DNA of 64,000 bases from Isoetes taiwanensis (GCA_021234155.1 JAJEKV010000011.1:20474677-20538676); one strand, 5' to 3'; positions 1 to 13,135 are shown, counted from the first letter of the stretch. Notes: generated by a model not told the origin, from the letters alone. A program made the numbers and translations.

Positions 1-63
1 TGGCCTTGTGGGATGTCTTCAACAAGGTGGTCTCAATCTGAAAAAAAAGATGCTCTAATTTAT

Positions 64-790
64 CTAATAGATCCAACCTGGCAATAAGAAAGCGACTTGA
101 AATCTTCTGTTGCTCCAATTCATTAACAAGGGAGCTTCCATTTCATTGCTTTGCAAGAAATTTTGTAAAAGATCTTGATTCGGCCGCATCAGTAAGTCTT
201 GATTCATGGGATCATCCTCTGGTACAAGCTTCGAGACCGACTCTGATAGCACCGAGCGGGATAGAATCTTTGGCCCGAGGTTCTTGCAGGTGAAATTTTC
301 AAAATGTTCTACGTGGCAAAAGAAGTTAGTTGGGACGACCTACTTTTCGAACTATTTTGGGGGGACAGGGGGGACAAGCTAATTGAGACACTATTGCATG
401 CTTTAACCCATTTGTTAAATTCTTGTGTCTCCTTTTGTGTTGTCGGTGTTGCTCTGTTCTCTTCAGTCTTCACAGGCTTCTGTAGAGCCAAGATTCCTGC
501 TGGCTCTGTTTTCACAGAGCTAAATTGGCAGAGCCGTGGGTGGGCTTCATGCTGTGGATGGATGGGCTCAGAGATGTTTTGCCATGCATAATCTTGTGGC
601 TTGGATTGCCTTGGCAGTAATGAACCTGTAGCTTTATTTCTCTGCGGTTTTGACGATTTGATACCGGTGTAATCTTCATCATTTTCTACTTGCAATCCTG
701 AAGGTGCTAGTCCGTTACCAAGAATACTCGAAACAAATACACCATTGAGTTCTGCATTTGAGCCCTTTGATTTGTTTTCATCTTGGAGGG
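64..790 (-). CDS. Unrecognised gene, partial; two candidate exons
   Basis: An open stretch runs on the minus strand from about 790 to 309, rich in Ser, Pro, Thr, Lys and Gln, and ends in a Ser-rich tail. A second open stretch starts after an AG at 283-284 and runs left with acidic and amide-rich composition (contains PEDDP and repeated NQDLL). From about 115 to the window edge a different frame stays open and reads as a leucine-rich helical segment (ELEQQKISSRF), so either an intron junction or a frameshift lies near 120-135. No domain is recognised. The low-complexity make-up would suit a disordered part of a nuclear protein, but that is only an impression. The gene continues beyond the left edge. 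Part of the larger stretch (about 345-410) resembles 62395-62460, so it may be transposon derived. Confidence 0.3.
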
Positions 791-1783
791 TTTAGGGTAG
801 GCCTAGATCCAGGGTAAGCCGACTTGCTGTCGGCATGCTGCCCTTCTCATCTGCATCGCAAGCCTCTGAACTTCGGCATACAGGCCAGTGTGGCCTTAGA
901 TCCATGGGCATTGGAATATAATTGGGGTTCAATTCCCTAGGCCCAAATGGCATGTATTGGCATGTGGTATTTGGGGTATAGGGTTGCTTTCTTGTACAAT
1001 ATGGTGTTTGTGCTCATTAAGCCAATGGTATTTATGCCGGGAGCACCCCTATAAAGTGGGGTCAATTTGACCCCATCTTGACCCAGAGGGAGCGGCGAGG
1101 ATCTGCCCCGCCGGCATATTCCCGCGAAGATGCCGTCATCTGACGGCCTCAAAGCAATAATACACACTATAAGCAATAATACACACTAATCTTTATCTTC
1201 TTGTTAGCAAGAGTCTACTAATGCAAGGGATGCAATCTATCATGACGCATTTTAAAACCCGACAATAGAGCATCAAAAGCATGATGGAGCTTCACCGGGT
1301 ACGCCGGTTTCAAGAATATGTTTTCAAGAAGGGATTGTTGTAGAAAATGGTACCACACGCAATGGCCCAAACTGTGAAACAATACTGGAAGATAAAAGAT
1401 ATTCCACAAAACCTTGATCAAGACGTGTAAGCTTTGGGTACCTTATGTGCTATGGAGTTGTGTCTAAGATGGGGTCTTATTGGCTAAAGCATGACATGGT
1501 TCATTTGTTTTTGCAGAAGCCATTTAACGAGCCCAGAAGTCGAAAGGCTTTCTGAGGTTGAGAGCACTCATTCAGAAGAACTTTCACCCCAATTGGACTT
1601 CTGATTGCTCCAGAATAATTCATATATGGCAGGCGTCATACATTAGGAATGTGGATGCCATATTTTACATTGACCAAAATTTGATCGTCAGATACAACTA
1701 TATGAGGAATATGTTTACATTTCAGATTGTAGATCTTGACCATCACAGAAGTGGTCTTGTTTCAAATTATTTAACACTGTTTG
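791..1783. other. Non-coding stretch downstream of the copper ATPase
   Basis: No supported gene. It contains a 19-bp tandem duplication (1153-1171 and 1172-1190, core AGCAATAATACACACTA). It presumably includes the 3' untranslated region of the ATPase gene, which ends at 1784. The remaining small open frames lack any family resemblance. Confidence 0.5.
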
Positions 1784-4700
1784 TTATCTTTCAATCAAGT
1801 CTAGTGCCTTTGGCCTTTTGTAATACTTGAGGAGGAGTGAAGAGCAAACAACGCTAACTGAGGAGGCTGCCATTGCAGCTCCTGCCACCCAAGGGGGAAG
1901 ACGGAAGCCGGTGTCGGGAAACAGGACTCCAGCAGCAATAGGTATGCCTAAAATGTTGTATCCCAATGCCCACACATAATTGAGCCTTATACGGAAGAAT
2001 GTCTTCCTTGACAAATCAATGGCTGTTATGACATCTTCCAAATTGCTCTTCATAAGCACAATGTCTGCTGCCTCTATAGCAATGTCTGTACCTGCTCCTA
2101 TTGCCATGCCAACATCAGCAGCTACCAAAGCCGGCGAGTCATTGCTACCATCGCCTACCATAGCTACTACCAGTCCACTTGTCTGTAAAAAGAATAGATG
2201 GTTGCAGTCAATGATTTCAAGCAAACAGCTTAGAAATCAAGTATTTAACATACCTGTAATTCTTTCACTTTTTCTGCTTTTACCTTGGGCTGTGCCTCCG
2301 CAATGACATCTTCAATACCAACTTCCTTGGCAATTGCATGAGCTGTTCCCCTGTTATCTCCGGTCACCATCATACTTTTTATGCCCATCGATTTAAGCAC
2401 AGAAATAACATGTGATGCTTCTGGCTTTACAGGATCAGATATGGAAATAATGCCTACAACCTCTCCATTAATGGCAGCTAAAACAGCTGTCCTTGCCAAT
2501 GCTTCCATATCTTTTAAGTGATCAAGAACATCTTGGAATAGCACTATGCCGTTCTCGCCCATCAGCCTTGCATTTCCTACTAAAAGTCTTTTGCCCATTA
2601 CTACAGCCTGCACACCCTGACCAGGTATTGCCTCAAATTCGTCTGCTACAGACAGATCCTGCTGGTTATCTCCATTCAAATGCTTGTAATATTGAATGAC
2701 TGCCTTTGCCAATGGATGCTCACTATTTGCCTGCACAACATGCATAAAAATTTATATGTACCATAAATAAAAATATTGGAAGTAAATGCAAAGTCAGAAT
2801 CCTTAATATTAAATCCAGCATTTGACCAATGGCAGATGGACATTATGGAAGATAGAAACAATGAGATGAAAGAATGAAGTTTAGTAAACAAACCTCAGCA
2901 GCAGCTACAAAACTGTAAAACACTTTAAGGGCAATGTTTTGAAACAACTTTGTGTTAACCACCAAAGGTTCGCCACAAGTGAGAGTCCCTGTCTTGTCAA
3001 ATACAATGCATTTGACCTGAGGCAAAACTAAATGTATTCAGCCCAAGCCCATCCTGAGCAATACATTGCAAGAAATATCACCTTATGTGCGCTCTCAAGT
3101 GCCTGCCCACCCTTGATCAGGACTCCTTGTGCAGCACCTACTCCAGTAGCCACCATAACAGCTGTGGGTGTTGCAAGGCCCAAAGCACATGGACAAGCAA
3201 TCACCAGAACTGAGATGCCAAACTGAAGGGCAAGCTCAAACTCATCCATTGAGGAGGGGATCCATGATCTAGGGTAAGAGTGTGTTCTTCCCGCTATGTA
3301 CCATGCCAACCATGTCACAACCGCTGCAAATACAACCTAAGTTAAAAAGTGTGTTAACAACTTCCAGTCTTCATAGGCAAAAAGGATCTGTACAATAAAG
3401 CAACTGCATACCAGTGGCACAAAGTACTGAGAGATGCGATCTGCAAATTTTTGGACTGGTGCTTTAGCCATCTGTGCTGTTTCTACCAGACGCACAATCT
3501 GTGAGAGCGCAGTCTCTGAACCTACATGTGTTGCTTTCATATGTAAGATTCCATTCTCATTGATTGTTCCCCCTATGACCTTATCTCCTGACTTCTTTGG
3601 TACTGGCCGTGCTTCACCAGTTATCATGCTCTCATTCACATGACTTTGTCCCCAAGTGACAAGTCCATCTGTTGGCACCTTTGCGCTGGGTTGAACTTTG
3701 ATAATATCATTTCGTTGTATAAGTTGAGTACTGATCTCTTCTTCCGAATTAATGTTTCCACACTCATCAAGTGTAAGGATTATCGCTGTCTCTGGGGCAA
3801 GGTTCATCAATTTTGCAATTGCCTCTGATGTCTTCCCCTTAGCAAGTACTTCAAGAAACTTCCCCAGAAGAATAAAGGATATAAGCATTGCACTTGTCTC
3901 GAAAAAGTCAGTGCCCTTAAAGTGCTTTGATTCCATAGCTCTGATGATAGTATATACAGAGTAGAAGTAAGCAGCATTTGTTCCCAACGCAACAAGAACA
4001 TCCATATTTGCAGAACCATGACGAAGTGCCTTATACGCGCCTAAATAGAACCGCCAACCTATTATAAACTGCACGGGGGTTGAAAGTATCCATCTCAAAA
4101 CCTCCCCAACTGTCAACATGTTAACAACTTTTGTATCCAACCAAGATTTGAGTACTGGAATGTACATAAACACCATTGATAAGAGGAAGACAGGAACAGT
4201 GAATAAAGCACTCCATAGGAAGAGCTTCTTGTACTGTTTGATTTCCAGGCTTCTGTCAGGCCCGCCTTCTCCTGGATTAATATAAAGCTGTGCTTTATAG
4301 AGGTGTGGCTCGGGACTTGTTTGTTCTACAACTTCAATAAAATTACGAGGACCTGTAAGATCAGGATCATAAGAAATCACCACACTTTGTCCCAGAGGAT
4401 GTATTTCAACAGTCTTTACTCCAGGTAGCGCTTGCAAAGAGATCTCAACAAGCTTTATAGCCTCTGAAGTAGTGACACCTGTCAGTTGCAACTGCACTTT
4501 ATTTCTTTCCTCTCCAGCACTGATCAGCTCGGCTTCAAAACCGACATCATCAATAATTTCCACTATCTGGTTATATGTTATCAATCTTGGATCATAATGG
4601 ACCTCAGCTTGCTCAGTTGCTAATGCAATCCTTGCTCTTTTAATACCATGAACATTTTGAAGAGCAGATTCAATTGATCCCGAACATGAAGTGCATGTCA

Positions 4701-5971
4701 TTCCTTTTATACGCAACCTACAGACTGAGATGTTGTCATTGACAATGTCCTCAACAACTGTAGCCTGAAAGCCACAATCCAGTATGGCCTCACATATTGC
4801 TGTTTCCTATAACGTGCCAGATGGAAACAAGTGAGACTAAGACAAAACAGAAAATACAGAACTACAGCATTCCTAGTTCAAAAATGTCCAGAAGCATTTG
4901 AGGTCCCCAAAATTTTCATTGATCTAAGAGAATAATATCCAAGTTACTTACATCTATAAAGGCTGGATGATACACCACTTGAGCCTTCTCCTGAAGGACA
5001 GCAACAGCAGCTTCTTTGATTCCTGGAAGACGTTTGACAGCCTTTTCAATGGAAGCAGCACAGGCAGCGCATTCCATGCCCTTTACTACAATGGTAATGC
5101 ACTTGACTTCTGAGGCATCGACGTCTGTTTTAGGTGGAGATGGTGGGTACCTTGGCATAGATGGATACCGGGAAGAACCAAGCAGAAACCTCGAACTTGA
5201 AAACCTTGAACTTGAATTATCTGCCCTCTTGATACTTTTCTCCAGAATTGCAACATCAATTATCCGACTGGCCATTTGAGTAAATTGCTCCATGATTGGA
5301 CAGCTATCAAGATGAGGAGAGGTTATGAGATCAGCTTTCAAAGATGAACCGGCATATCTCAGAACGTTCTTAGATCAGTCAATTATGCCAAAAGAATGCC
5401 GTCCACCTATCTGAGCATGAGCCACTTCTGTTATTTGAAGGAACTGTAAAACAGCAATTGAAAGTAAAATTCAAAAAACGGAAAGAGCGAAAATGGCGCA
5501 TTAATGGATATGAATTGCTTTGCGTACTAACATTGCCGAAGAAAACTTAATTGTTGACGCGCTTACTACAGTTAGATAGCGTAGGAAGCAATTCTTTGAA
5601 AAATTCACCAACATTGCAAGCCTTAAAATAATGAAAGAACTTGCTTTTCTGTAATATGGGGAAGAATATTCTGAACCATTTCAATCCAAACCGGCATGTG
5701 TGAAGTGACAAATCAGAAATGTACAGCTTCTCTTCAAAAACCTACAGATTGGATCATCATTCAGCAAGCGTGAGCAGAATTTCTGAAAGATGCGAGCAAT
5801 TGTGGCACGCAAAGATTGATTGATGGAAAAGGAGGAAAAAGAGGGAGAAGCATTTTAAGAAAGTGCTAAACAGGACGCCATACCTGGGATGATAGGCGCG
5901 GGCGTTTTAAGTTCAAAATCTTCCGTCCATGCCCTGCCTCTGTTCGAATGAAAGACTGCTTCCTTGCTCAT
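1784..5971 (-). CDS. HMA5-like: P1B-type copper-transporting ATPase (HMA5/RAN1 group)
   Basis: Heavy-metal P-type ATPase that pumps Cu(I) across a membrane at the cost of ATP. Seven exons can be read, all with GT-AG borders and compatible phases: 5971-5884, 5334-4952, 4806-3412, 3336-3082, 3016-2894, 2730-2254, 2182-1784, giving about 1039 residues (the family is usually near 1000). Visible motifs: metal-binding domain 1 with GMECAAC (about residue 115), domain 2 with GMTCTSC (about 192), a third HMA-like domain without the Cys pair, actuator TGE (about 553), membrane CPC (about 670), phosphorylation DKTGT (Asp about 714), nucleotide-binding SEHP (about 753), hinge [10 protein letters not shown] (about 917). 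The hinge has Ser where GDGIND is common. Exons 2-7 are firm. Exon 1 is a prediction: ATG at 5971, consensus donor, but a purine-rich acceptor at 5335. If exon 1 is wrong, translation could start at the ATG at 5293. The gene looks functional. Confidence 0.93.
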
Positions 5972-8926
5972 TCCGGAGCAATCGACGGCTGCCGATCTAT
6001 ATAGCCGTCGCCACCTTTTTCCGCTGCAAAAAATAAACCTTCTTTATTATTTCTTATACGCCGGTACTATTATGCGTACTATACACGTACTACTATACGT
6101 CGGTACTACCAGTTGAAGATGTTAAGCTTTTGCTTTTACATTTATTTTCACCCTAAAAATGGGGTAACCTTGAATCATGCATTTGGCACTACTCCAAAAA
6201 CGCATTGCTAGGAGCCTAAACAAAATAGTTTGACATCTAACCTAAGCACACTAAACTTCCTATTCATTTTGGTCCTTTCACATTAAATTATTGTCAATGG
6301 TGCATATGGTGAGTGCCTCATGGATCCCACAATTCCAATTTATATTTTGGTTCTAGCACGTCTGATCCCACAGATCAAAGGCTGAGGTGAGAGGGAGGTG
6401 GATATCTTGGGGTGTATGCTTTTTTAGTGTGCTTTTCGGGGATAATCGTACATATTTCTTATTTCAAGATCACTGCAGCATGACTTGTTCCAAAGCATAT
6501 ATCACCAACATTCAACTTTGGAAACTGCTCAGCAACATCGTGATGAAGAGTTGCCGAGCATGAAAGACCCTAATCCTTTCGAGGATATTGGCAATGCCTT
6601 AATGAGGTTGAAGCATCATCAACTTATGTAATTGAAATGCTCAACTAGATGGCTCAGTAGGATATGGCAATAGAATACTGCAATTGATGCCGACCTTTTC
6701 AATAAGGACCTTTCAATAGGATATGGTAATAGAATACTGCAGCATTTGCAAAACATAAACTTAATAAAAAATCTAGCATAGCCTTAACGTTTACTTGCTT
6801 CTGATCGATTCATGCCTATCGAAATAAAATTGGCCTCTCTATTTTAATTCTGGATCATAGGGAGGTGCCACATAATGCCATGAAAATGCACACCACTCAA
6901 AAAATGCCCTATTTTAATTTTGTTCTTAGCGGGCTATATTTTTTGTTGCTATTTAAGATATGTAGAACCATATGAATATCATGATATGAAGACATGTAAG
7001 GAGCAATTGATTGAGTCTGTGAGCAGCTCCTTACAGGTCGTAATTGATTATCCCTACCCATTTCCCATTGAGAATATTGTGGTAGTTCTTGATGAAGATG
7101 TAAAAGTAGCTACTATGTGCTATAGTCTCCCATTCCAATTATTATTATGAAAGGAAATTCATAAATGTTGGAAGAGAACCCATATATGTCTCACGTTTTG
7201 TCTTTAAATATGAAGAGTTATATTCATGGACTATGTATCTACAATTTGTCTATTGGAAGCGTTATCGTATGAGTTGACATTGAATCAGAAGTTATTCATA
7301 TCATATAAATTTACCTCTGTCTATGTTGTTGTCATAAAGTATGCAATTTAAATTGTTGGCCATAAAGAAATACCAATTGAACGAGAGTAAAGTTCAACAC
7401 ATGGAATGAATGCAAACATTCTTACATTGAATATCAATCCTATGAATAGGCTCGAGTCTGTGACCTATTCACATTCGCTAGACTAGACTCTATACGGCAG
7501 CATCATGGCCCCATTACCTTATGTTGCACGTTCTCACAAGGGTCCAAACTCAAAGTCATGCAAACCTAAAAAAACCAATTAGTCGTTAATCATTAGACAC
7601 ATGCACACTAATGTGTGGAGTTGGCCATTGATTTATAACTAGAAACTAGAAACGAAGCTTAGAGTTGCTGGGTTATATGAGGTTTGTGTGAATTCAATAC
7701 CTTTTCCTAGCAAACCAAGCCAAACATTGCTAGATTCGCGTTTCCACGCTCTTTCCTTTTTTCCATTCTCTTTTCCATTTTTCCTTTTACGTTTCTGTTT
7801 CTTTTCTCTATTTTTCTATTACCTTTCTTTCGATTTTCCCATTTTATCTTTCTTTTCCCTCTTTTTCCATTTCCCCTCCCTTTTTCCCCCTTCCTTTTTG
7901 GCCCTTTCCTTTTTCCCTTTCCCTCCTTTTGACCATGGGATTGAAGCAAGGGAGTGAAATTCAGCATTGAATCAAAGTGTCTACACCATCTAGCATTAGA
8001 ATAGAGCATCCACATCGTCTAAATTATTAAATATCAGCCATCAAAGATTTAGGTCTTGATCCACGACATACACTAAAACTTTGTAATATAAAGATAAGAA
8101 CTTGTATTTAGAAGTTATTGACTAAGGATATGTACATTGCTACTTAGCTACTTTTTATTTTTGCACGGGTTGGCCATTTTGTTGAAGCATCTAGTCATGC
8201 TCTATTAGTGTGTTAGTGTGGGGATGACGCCATGAACATGTCTATTGTGCGCAAGCACTCAACTATGCTCTTGCCACTATGATTGTGGGCACTTTGAGAT
8301 AAATAAATAATTTAATTATAAAGAACTATTGAAGCAAAAAATATGCTCTTTTATATATTTCATTGGCAAAGCATGTTATGTGGCGCTATCCCATTGTATG
8401 TTTTGGCGTGATTTGCATTTTTCTTTAAAAATGCACGTCGTATCCTTAACTATTGAAGCGACAACATAACTTATCGAATATATATAATCATTTGAATATG
8501 CTCTATTGCATGTCTAAATGAGATTTTAATCAAGTTGACTTTTTGGAGGTGCCTTTTTTTTTAGCAAGCATATATATTATCACTCATATGTAATTCAGTC
8601 TTCTTTTCTATTTGACACTATTTATTTGAAGCTAATTTGTTTGAAGCATCCTGGTGCTGACACATATGTGCAAACAAAATTTTAGGGGAAGAATGCTTTG
8701 GATTTTTTGAACTCCATCTATATTAAGTGAGACATATTTATGATATGCACTTATCGTGCATTTATGGCGGCTAGAAGATTATAGTGACCCAAAATTCTTG
8801 CACGACCTTTTCCCATGTTTCGTGCTCTGCCACTGCGGACCTCTCTCCCTTTTCTCCTTGGACATCATCATCAAGGTGCTTAAAGCTGTGCTCCATTGCA
8901 GGAGAATGGGCCAAGTGAAGACTGCT
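5972..8926. other. Intergenic region with a polypyrimidine tract
   Basis: About 3 kb without a supported gene. It holds a near-duplicate of about 25 bp (GATATGGYAATAGAATACTG at about 6661 and 6720) and a long C/T-only tract (about 7735-7935) whose apparent reading frames are low-complexity artefacts. A 76-codon open frame at 6920-7150 has a protein-like composition (VEPYEYHDMKTC, YPYPFPIENIV) and could be an exon relic, but I cannot assign it. The 5' flank of the copper ATPase lies at 5972-6100. Confidence 0.5.
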
Positions 8927-8928
8927 TA

Positions 8929-9384
8929 ACAATCAATACACAACTACCATTTAACATTATTAACACAAACCATTGCATTTAACACATTTAAATTAAAATC
9001 CCCCTTAAACCCCCTTTGGTTTGGGTGCATATTCACACGGGGGGTTACTCCGGGCAACGAGAGCTGTCGGATGGGCATATTCGCCCTTTATTCCAAGATC
9101 TGGACCGTACATAGCGATCCTCGTTTGTGGGGTATGCATGTACAAGTTTTTGTATACTGTATAACAAAGTTTGTAAAATACTATAAGGTTTGAGAGAATG
9201 TACTTAATGGTGTTAATTTTGTACATGTATTGTAAATATATTTTTGGAGCTCTCGCTGCCCTACGTAACCCCCCGTGTGAATATGCACCCAAACCAAAGG
9301 GGGTTTAAGGGGGATTTTAATTTAAATGTGTTAAATGCAATGGTTTGTGTTAATAATGTTAAATGGTAGTTGTGTATTGATTGT
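8929..9384. mobile_element. Foldback MITE, Tc1/mariner-like, TA target duplication
   Basis: The two ends are long inverted repeats of roughly 130-140 bp (about 8929-9067 and 9245-9384), beginning ACAATCAATACACAACTACC. TA dinucleotides flank both ends (8927-8928 and 9385-9386), the target duplication of Tc1/mariner elements. The spacer of about 175 bp is AT-rich and encodes no transposase, so the copy is non-autonomous. The arms are only slightly diverged, so a strong hairpin is expected if transcribed. Superfamily assignment rests on the TA duplication and structure only. Confidence 0.85.
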
Positions 9385-9402
9385 TATATTAAAAAAAATT
9401 TT

Positions 9403-9417
9403 GGGCCCTTCGGGCCC
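9403..9417. repeat. Short perfect hairpin, GGGCCC-TTC-GGGCCC
   Basis: Six-base arms around a TTC loop, followed by CTAAAG, just outside the MITE. It may belong to another eroded element. No function is inferred. Confidence 0.5.
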
Positions 9418-9679
9418 TAAAGTAAACTACTAATCTGAAGCCTGAACCTTATTATATTATGCCATTGATGGAAATAAATTGCTTACATCAATTTTATCTT
9501 CAAACGGTGGCTCATCAATTGCATCATATAATTCATCTGGCAGCTTTATAGTGCAAATGCTATCTTATAAATGTTTCCAAAATGGCAGTTTGAAGTTCTG
9601 GCTCTGTTCAACCATCATAGATCCCTTTTGTGAGGTGGGACATTGATGGGAGAATAAGGATATACGGTGTGGACGCCAA

Positions 9680-10275
9680 TCATCTGCAAGTGCATAATGC
9701 AAGAATTGCAGGGATGGTCCACAAGCTTGCATCCTTGTGAGGAGCCTGATTGAACAGTCTGTATGCTTGCTCTACGTTACCACACTTGCCATACATATTG
9801 ATAATAGCTTTTCCAACTACACCATCAGTCCTTCTTTATTTAGTCCTTTATTTACACAGGCATGGATAAGTTTCCCATGAGCAAAAAAAGCTGGATCTTC
9901 GCATGCTCCACAAACTGTAACAAGCGTGTATTTGTCATAAACTACATTTTCATGCTTCATTAGATAAAATAATGCAATCCCTTCACTCCAAAGCCCAGTG
10001 CGGACATAAGCTGCAAGCATTGTATTCCAGAAAACAACACTGTTAATGATGCAAGCATGGATAAGCTTACCTGAATTCAAGAGCTCTGATGTCGATAACG
10101 CTTTAAGGACAGTAATCATTGTGATCCTGTTGGGCTTAAGCCCTTCGCATTCTATTTGATTCAGTAGCCCAACAACTTTCCTAAGTTGACCATGTTTACC
10201 ATATGCTGAAATCATTGCAGACCACGATACTACATTCCGACAAGGCATAGCATTAAAAGTCTGCAATGCACACAC
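9680..10275 (-). pseudogene. PPR protein relic (PLS class), frameshifted
   Basis: Minus-strand remains of a pentatricopeptide repeat protein, a family of sequence-specific organelle RNA-binding proteins. Repeat signatures are clear: NVVSWSAMISAYGKHG, GLKPNRITMITVLKA, GKLIHACI, VVFWNTMLAAYVRTG, DKYTLVTVCGAC. The frame stops at a TAG near 9817 while a second frame continues with VVGKAIINMYGKCGNVEQA and NQAPHKDASLW down to a stop at 9680-9682, so there is a one-base shift near 9825. The fragment holds only about five repeats; PLS proteins are usually several hundred residues. No E or DYW domain is seen. An AG directly precedes the first conserved codons at about 10262, which could be an old acceptor. 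Probably a dead fragment. Confidence 0.8.
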
Positions 10276-11049
10276 AAGTATTTAAGGCAATGAATGCTGT
10301 GCTATGACCTGTGTTCTACAACTGTGAATGATAACTTCTTAATAAAACATCAAGTCTCCCAATCATTTACCTCAAGGTCATGAAACCCACTAGCTAAACA
10401 AGAGGTTCAATGCTGAATCCTTTATTTCATGTCCCACCAGACTAGAGATGCATAAAGCATAAGCCCAGAATTATATGCATAGCCTCTGAAAGCAATTAAA
10501 GCTTGTTTAAATAGTTTAGGAATAACTTCATCTCTCTTGCATCTACTACTCCAGCCGTGTTCACTCTCTTAAGCTGCAAAAATACTATTACTCGCTTGGA
10601 AGTCGTGGTTCACCACAGATACAATTCTGAGCCTTCTCATACTCATAGAATAACTTATGACTTGCTGTCATTTTTACTACAATAAAACTGTCAAAGCAAA
10701 TAAGCTAACCTTGTCGAGAAGAGAAAGATGTTGTCCTTGATCTTCAACCATCATCTCTTGCTTCTGAACTATTTGTAGCAGTAGAAAAAGGTGCCTCCGC
10801 ATCGCATACGCAATGCTGTTTTATGCTCTGGGGCAACATTGCCATGCAGCCTGTCTGTACAAAGGGACAACTAACTAACTTCATGGAGCAGGCTGTCACA
10901 TTTTCCCTCGCATCACAAGGGCTTTGCAATTCTGCTCACAGGGCATTAATTTATAATGACAAGATCGGTCATGAACATCAAGCTGAAATGCAGAGCATAC
11001 TTCAGCACACCCATCATTTTGGCAAGTGACAGGCCTGACTCCAATAATG
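10276..11049. other. Non-coding stretch between the PPR and LRR relics
   Basis: I see no coding signature and no clear repeat. Small open frames on both strands lack recognisable motifs. Confidence 0.4.
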
Positions 11050-11320
11050 CATTTGTGGGTAATATTTCGTTTCTAGAAGGCATGTCGTTGCTTGCCCAGC
11101 TTTGGCTTCGGAGAAACAACTTCTCTGGCCCAATTCCAAATGTTTCCTTCCCTAATCTGGATGATCTGGATTTGGGTTTTAACCAACTTACAGGGAGAAT
11201 TCCTGCGAGCATGATTTGAAGCAATTCTTTGTTGGCCACAATAGGCTCACAGGATCCATTCCAACAAACTTTTCTGGCCTTACAGAACTTGGCAGATTCG
11301 AGCAGAGATATATGGTCCGT
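11050..11320 (+). pseudogene. Leucine-rich repeat fragment of a TMK-like receptor kinase
   Basis: Plus-strand frame with plant LRR consensus blocks: LLAQLWLRRNNFSGPIPN, FPNLDDLDLGFNQLTGRIPA, then after a stop at about 11217 and a frame change LKQFFVGHNRLTGSIPTNF. The xLxLxxNxLxGxIP pattern and spacing are those of extracellular LRR domains of receptor-like kinases; TMK1-type ectodomains have similar NxFSGPIPD blocks. Only about three repeats remain, and no signal peptide, membrane segment or kinase domain is nearby. A single-base shift at the ASMI/LKQ junction disrupts the frame. Interpreted as a gene fragment, perhaps moved by a transposon. Confidence 0.75.
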
Positions 11321-13007
11321 TGGTCTTGCAACCTGCACGAAATACATAGATTGAACATCCTTACCTATGAACTCGACATACCCAGACTGAGAAAGCGTCT
11401 TTATAAGAATTTTCATTCCGTCCCATTCTTATGATGACATTTGAAAATCCTCCTGTCACTTCTCCTGCTTCTAAAGGTAACAATGCAGATTGCAAGATTC
11501 CTTGCAAGCTCGACTTCAGCTCCAATTGTCAGATCAAAGTCATCTTTTAATTCATGCAAAACGACTATTGAAGCCTGGACGTTGATGTTCTTGTCTACAT
11601 GATAATAGGACGAATACTAGGAAAAATACAAAACGCTTTTATTTTTCTGATTCACGTACTAATGCAAAACAAGAGCTAGAGCTGCGACCAAGATGCTTAC
11701 AGTAGCAGAAGTAAACCACATCCAGATATGGCGTGCATATCCCACCTGCATTAATCCCTGTTGTTGCAGATTTGCAAGCCCTGTTTCGTGACGAGGCTTG
11801 CATGTGCAGCCCTAAAATAAAAAGAGGGCTTTTGTTGTGAGCCCTTGGATGTTGGACCATTGAAAAAAAAAGCTAAATCAACGACTAAGAAATAGTGCAC
11901 TCTAGATGTACGCATTAGTACATCCATTCGAATACGCCATGAAATCTTAGGAAAACCTTTGTGAAAAGCGTACAAAAACACAAAGAAAACCCCCTGTTAT
12001 TATGCTACATATTCCTTGAAACATATCCGAAACTTTGTTCCTCTAAATCCCATTTAAAAATACTGCAGCTGATATTTTTTTGTAGATGTAGATTGGATCA
12101 TCCTTAATTCTACTGCCAAATAATCTTACTCATCACAAAGGTTACGACATGGATTAGAGCTACGTGCTTGAGTCCGATCAAGCTAAAAAGAAGAAGAACC
12201 TCGAAGCCCTCTGGCGATCTCATTTGCTCACAAAAACCCAACAAATGGCATCAACAGAAAAGGAGCAATTTGAGGAAATTCGAGCAGAATTGGCATTCAA
12301 ATTTGGCAGCCCAATAGACCCAGCTCTCCATCCATTTTCATAAAGCACCTCTGCTTTCCATCCATTTTCATAAAGCACCTCGCATAGACAGCCAAACTTT
12401 CCACCAAAGTGAAGTAAGAAAAAACAATGACTTGAGCCGCAAAAATACAATACCTACAGCACGAAATCTAGAAATAAGATTATTTTCAGATGTCTTCGAA
12501 TAATGTCAATCTATCAAGAAGGTTGAGACAGAGATGGAGGTGGAGGGGACAACATAATGGTTAAAAAAAGGGGGAATGGGAGAATACTCTGCTACCTTTA
12601 TAATAAAATGGCTCCCAGGTTTGAGCTTTGGCTCTACTTTGCTAAATAATGACATGTGGCATGTATTCCTAATCACATCCTGCATATGGCCTAGAATTCT
12701 TCTCTCCCTTCCTCTCCAAAAATACTACTACCCTTCTGGGTATAACATATAAAACATTCCTAAGGTTGGTCTCCAGCAGACATTAGAAATCCTCGTGTCT
12801 TCTCTTCTGGATCCGAGGGCCCTTAAATATTGGATCCGAGGGCCCTTAAATATCGAATGGGGTCATGCTTATACCACGAGCATATCCATGATATATCCCC
12901 CTTCATTATCTTGTTAAAACCGCGGTCATGTTCAAACCATGAGCATATCCATAGTATATATGCCTCGTTATCGTGTTAAAACCATGGTAGGGCAAAGCCT
13001 GGTGCCC
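11321..13007. other. Non-coding stretch with short tandem duplications
   Basis: No supported gene. Two small duplications are visible: a TCCATCCATTTTCATAAAGC block repeated around 12328-12380, and a 23-bp unit starting GGATCCGAGGGCCC at 12809-12831 and again at 12832-12854. A diverged repeat around CATATCCAT(G/A)(A/G)TATAT occurs at about 12885 and 12943. Confidence 0.5.
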
Positions 13008-13135
13008 CAAATATGCTCTGCTAAAAATCCCAACTAAATATTAGGCAGAGCGTGTCTATTAGACATGTACTCAAATATGCTCTGCTAAAAATCCCAACTA
13101 AATATTAGGCAGAGCGTGTCTATTAGACCTGTACT
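13008..13135. repeat. 64-bp tandem duplication
   Basis: Two adjacent copies (13008-13071 and 13072-13135) starting CAAATATGCTCTGCT and differing at about one position, which points to a recent duplication. Confidence 0.9.

Noticed and set aside
7688-8015. Phe/Ser-rich and Lys/Arg-rich open frames
   Set aside because: A pure polypyrimidine tract produces them; no protein-like composition.
10946-11416. 156-codon minus-strand frame
   Set aside because: It is the complement of the LRR relic, whose plus-strand frame carries a clear family consensus.
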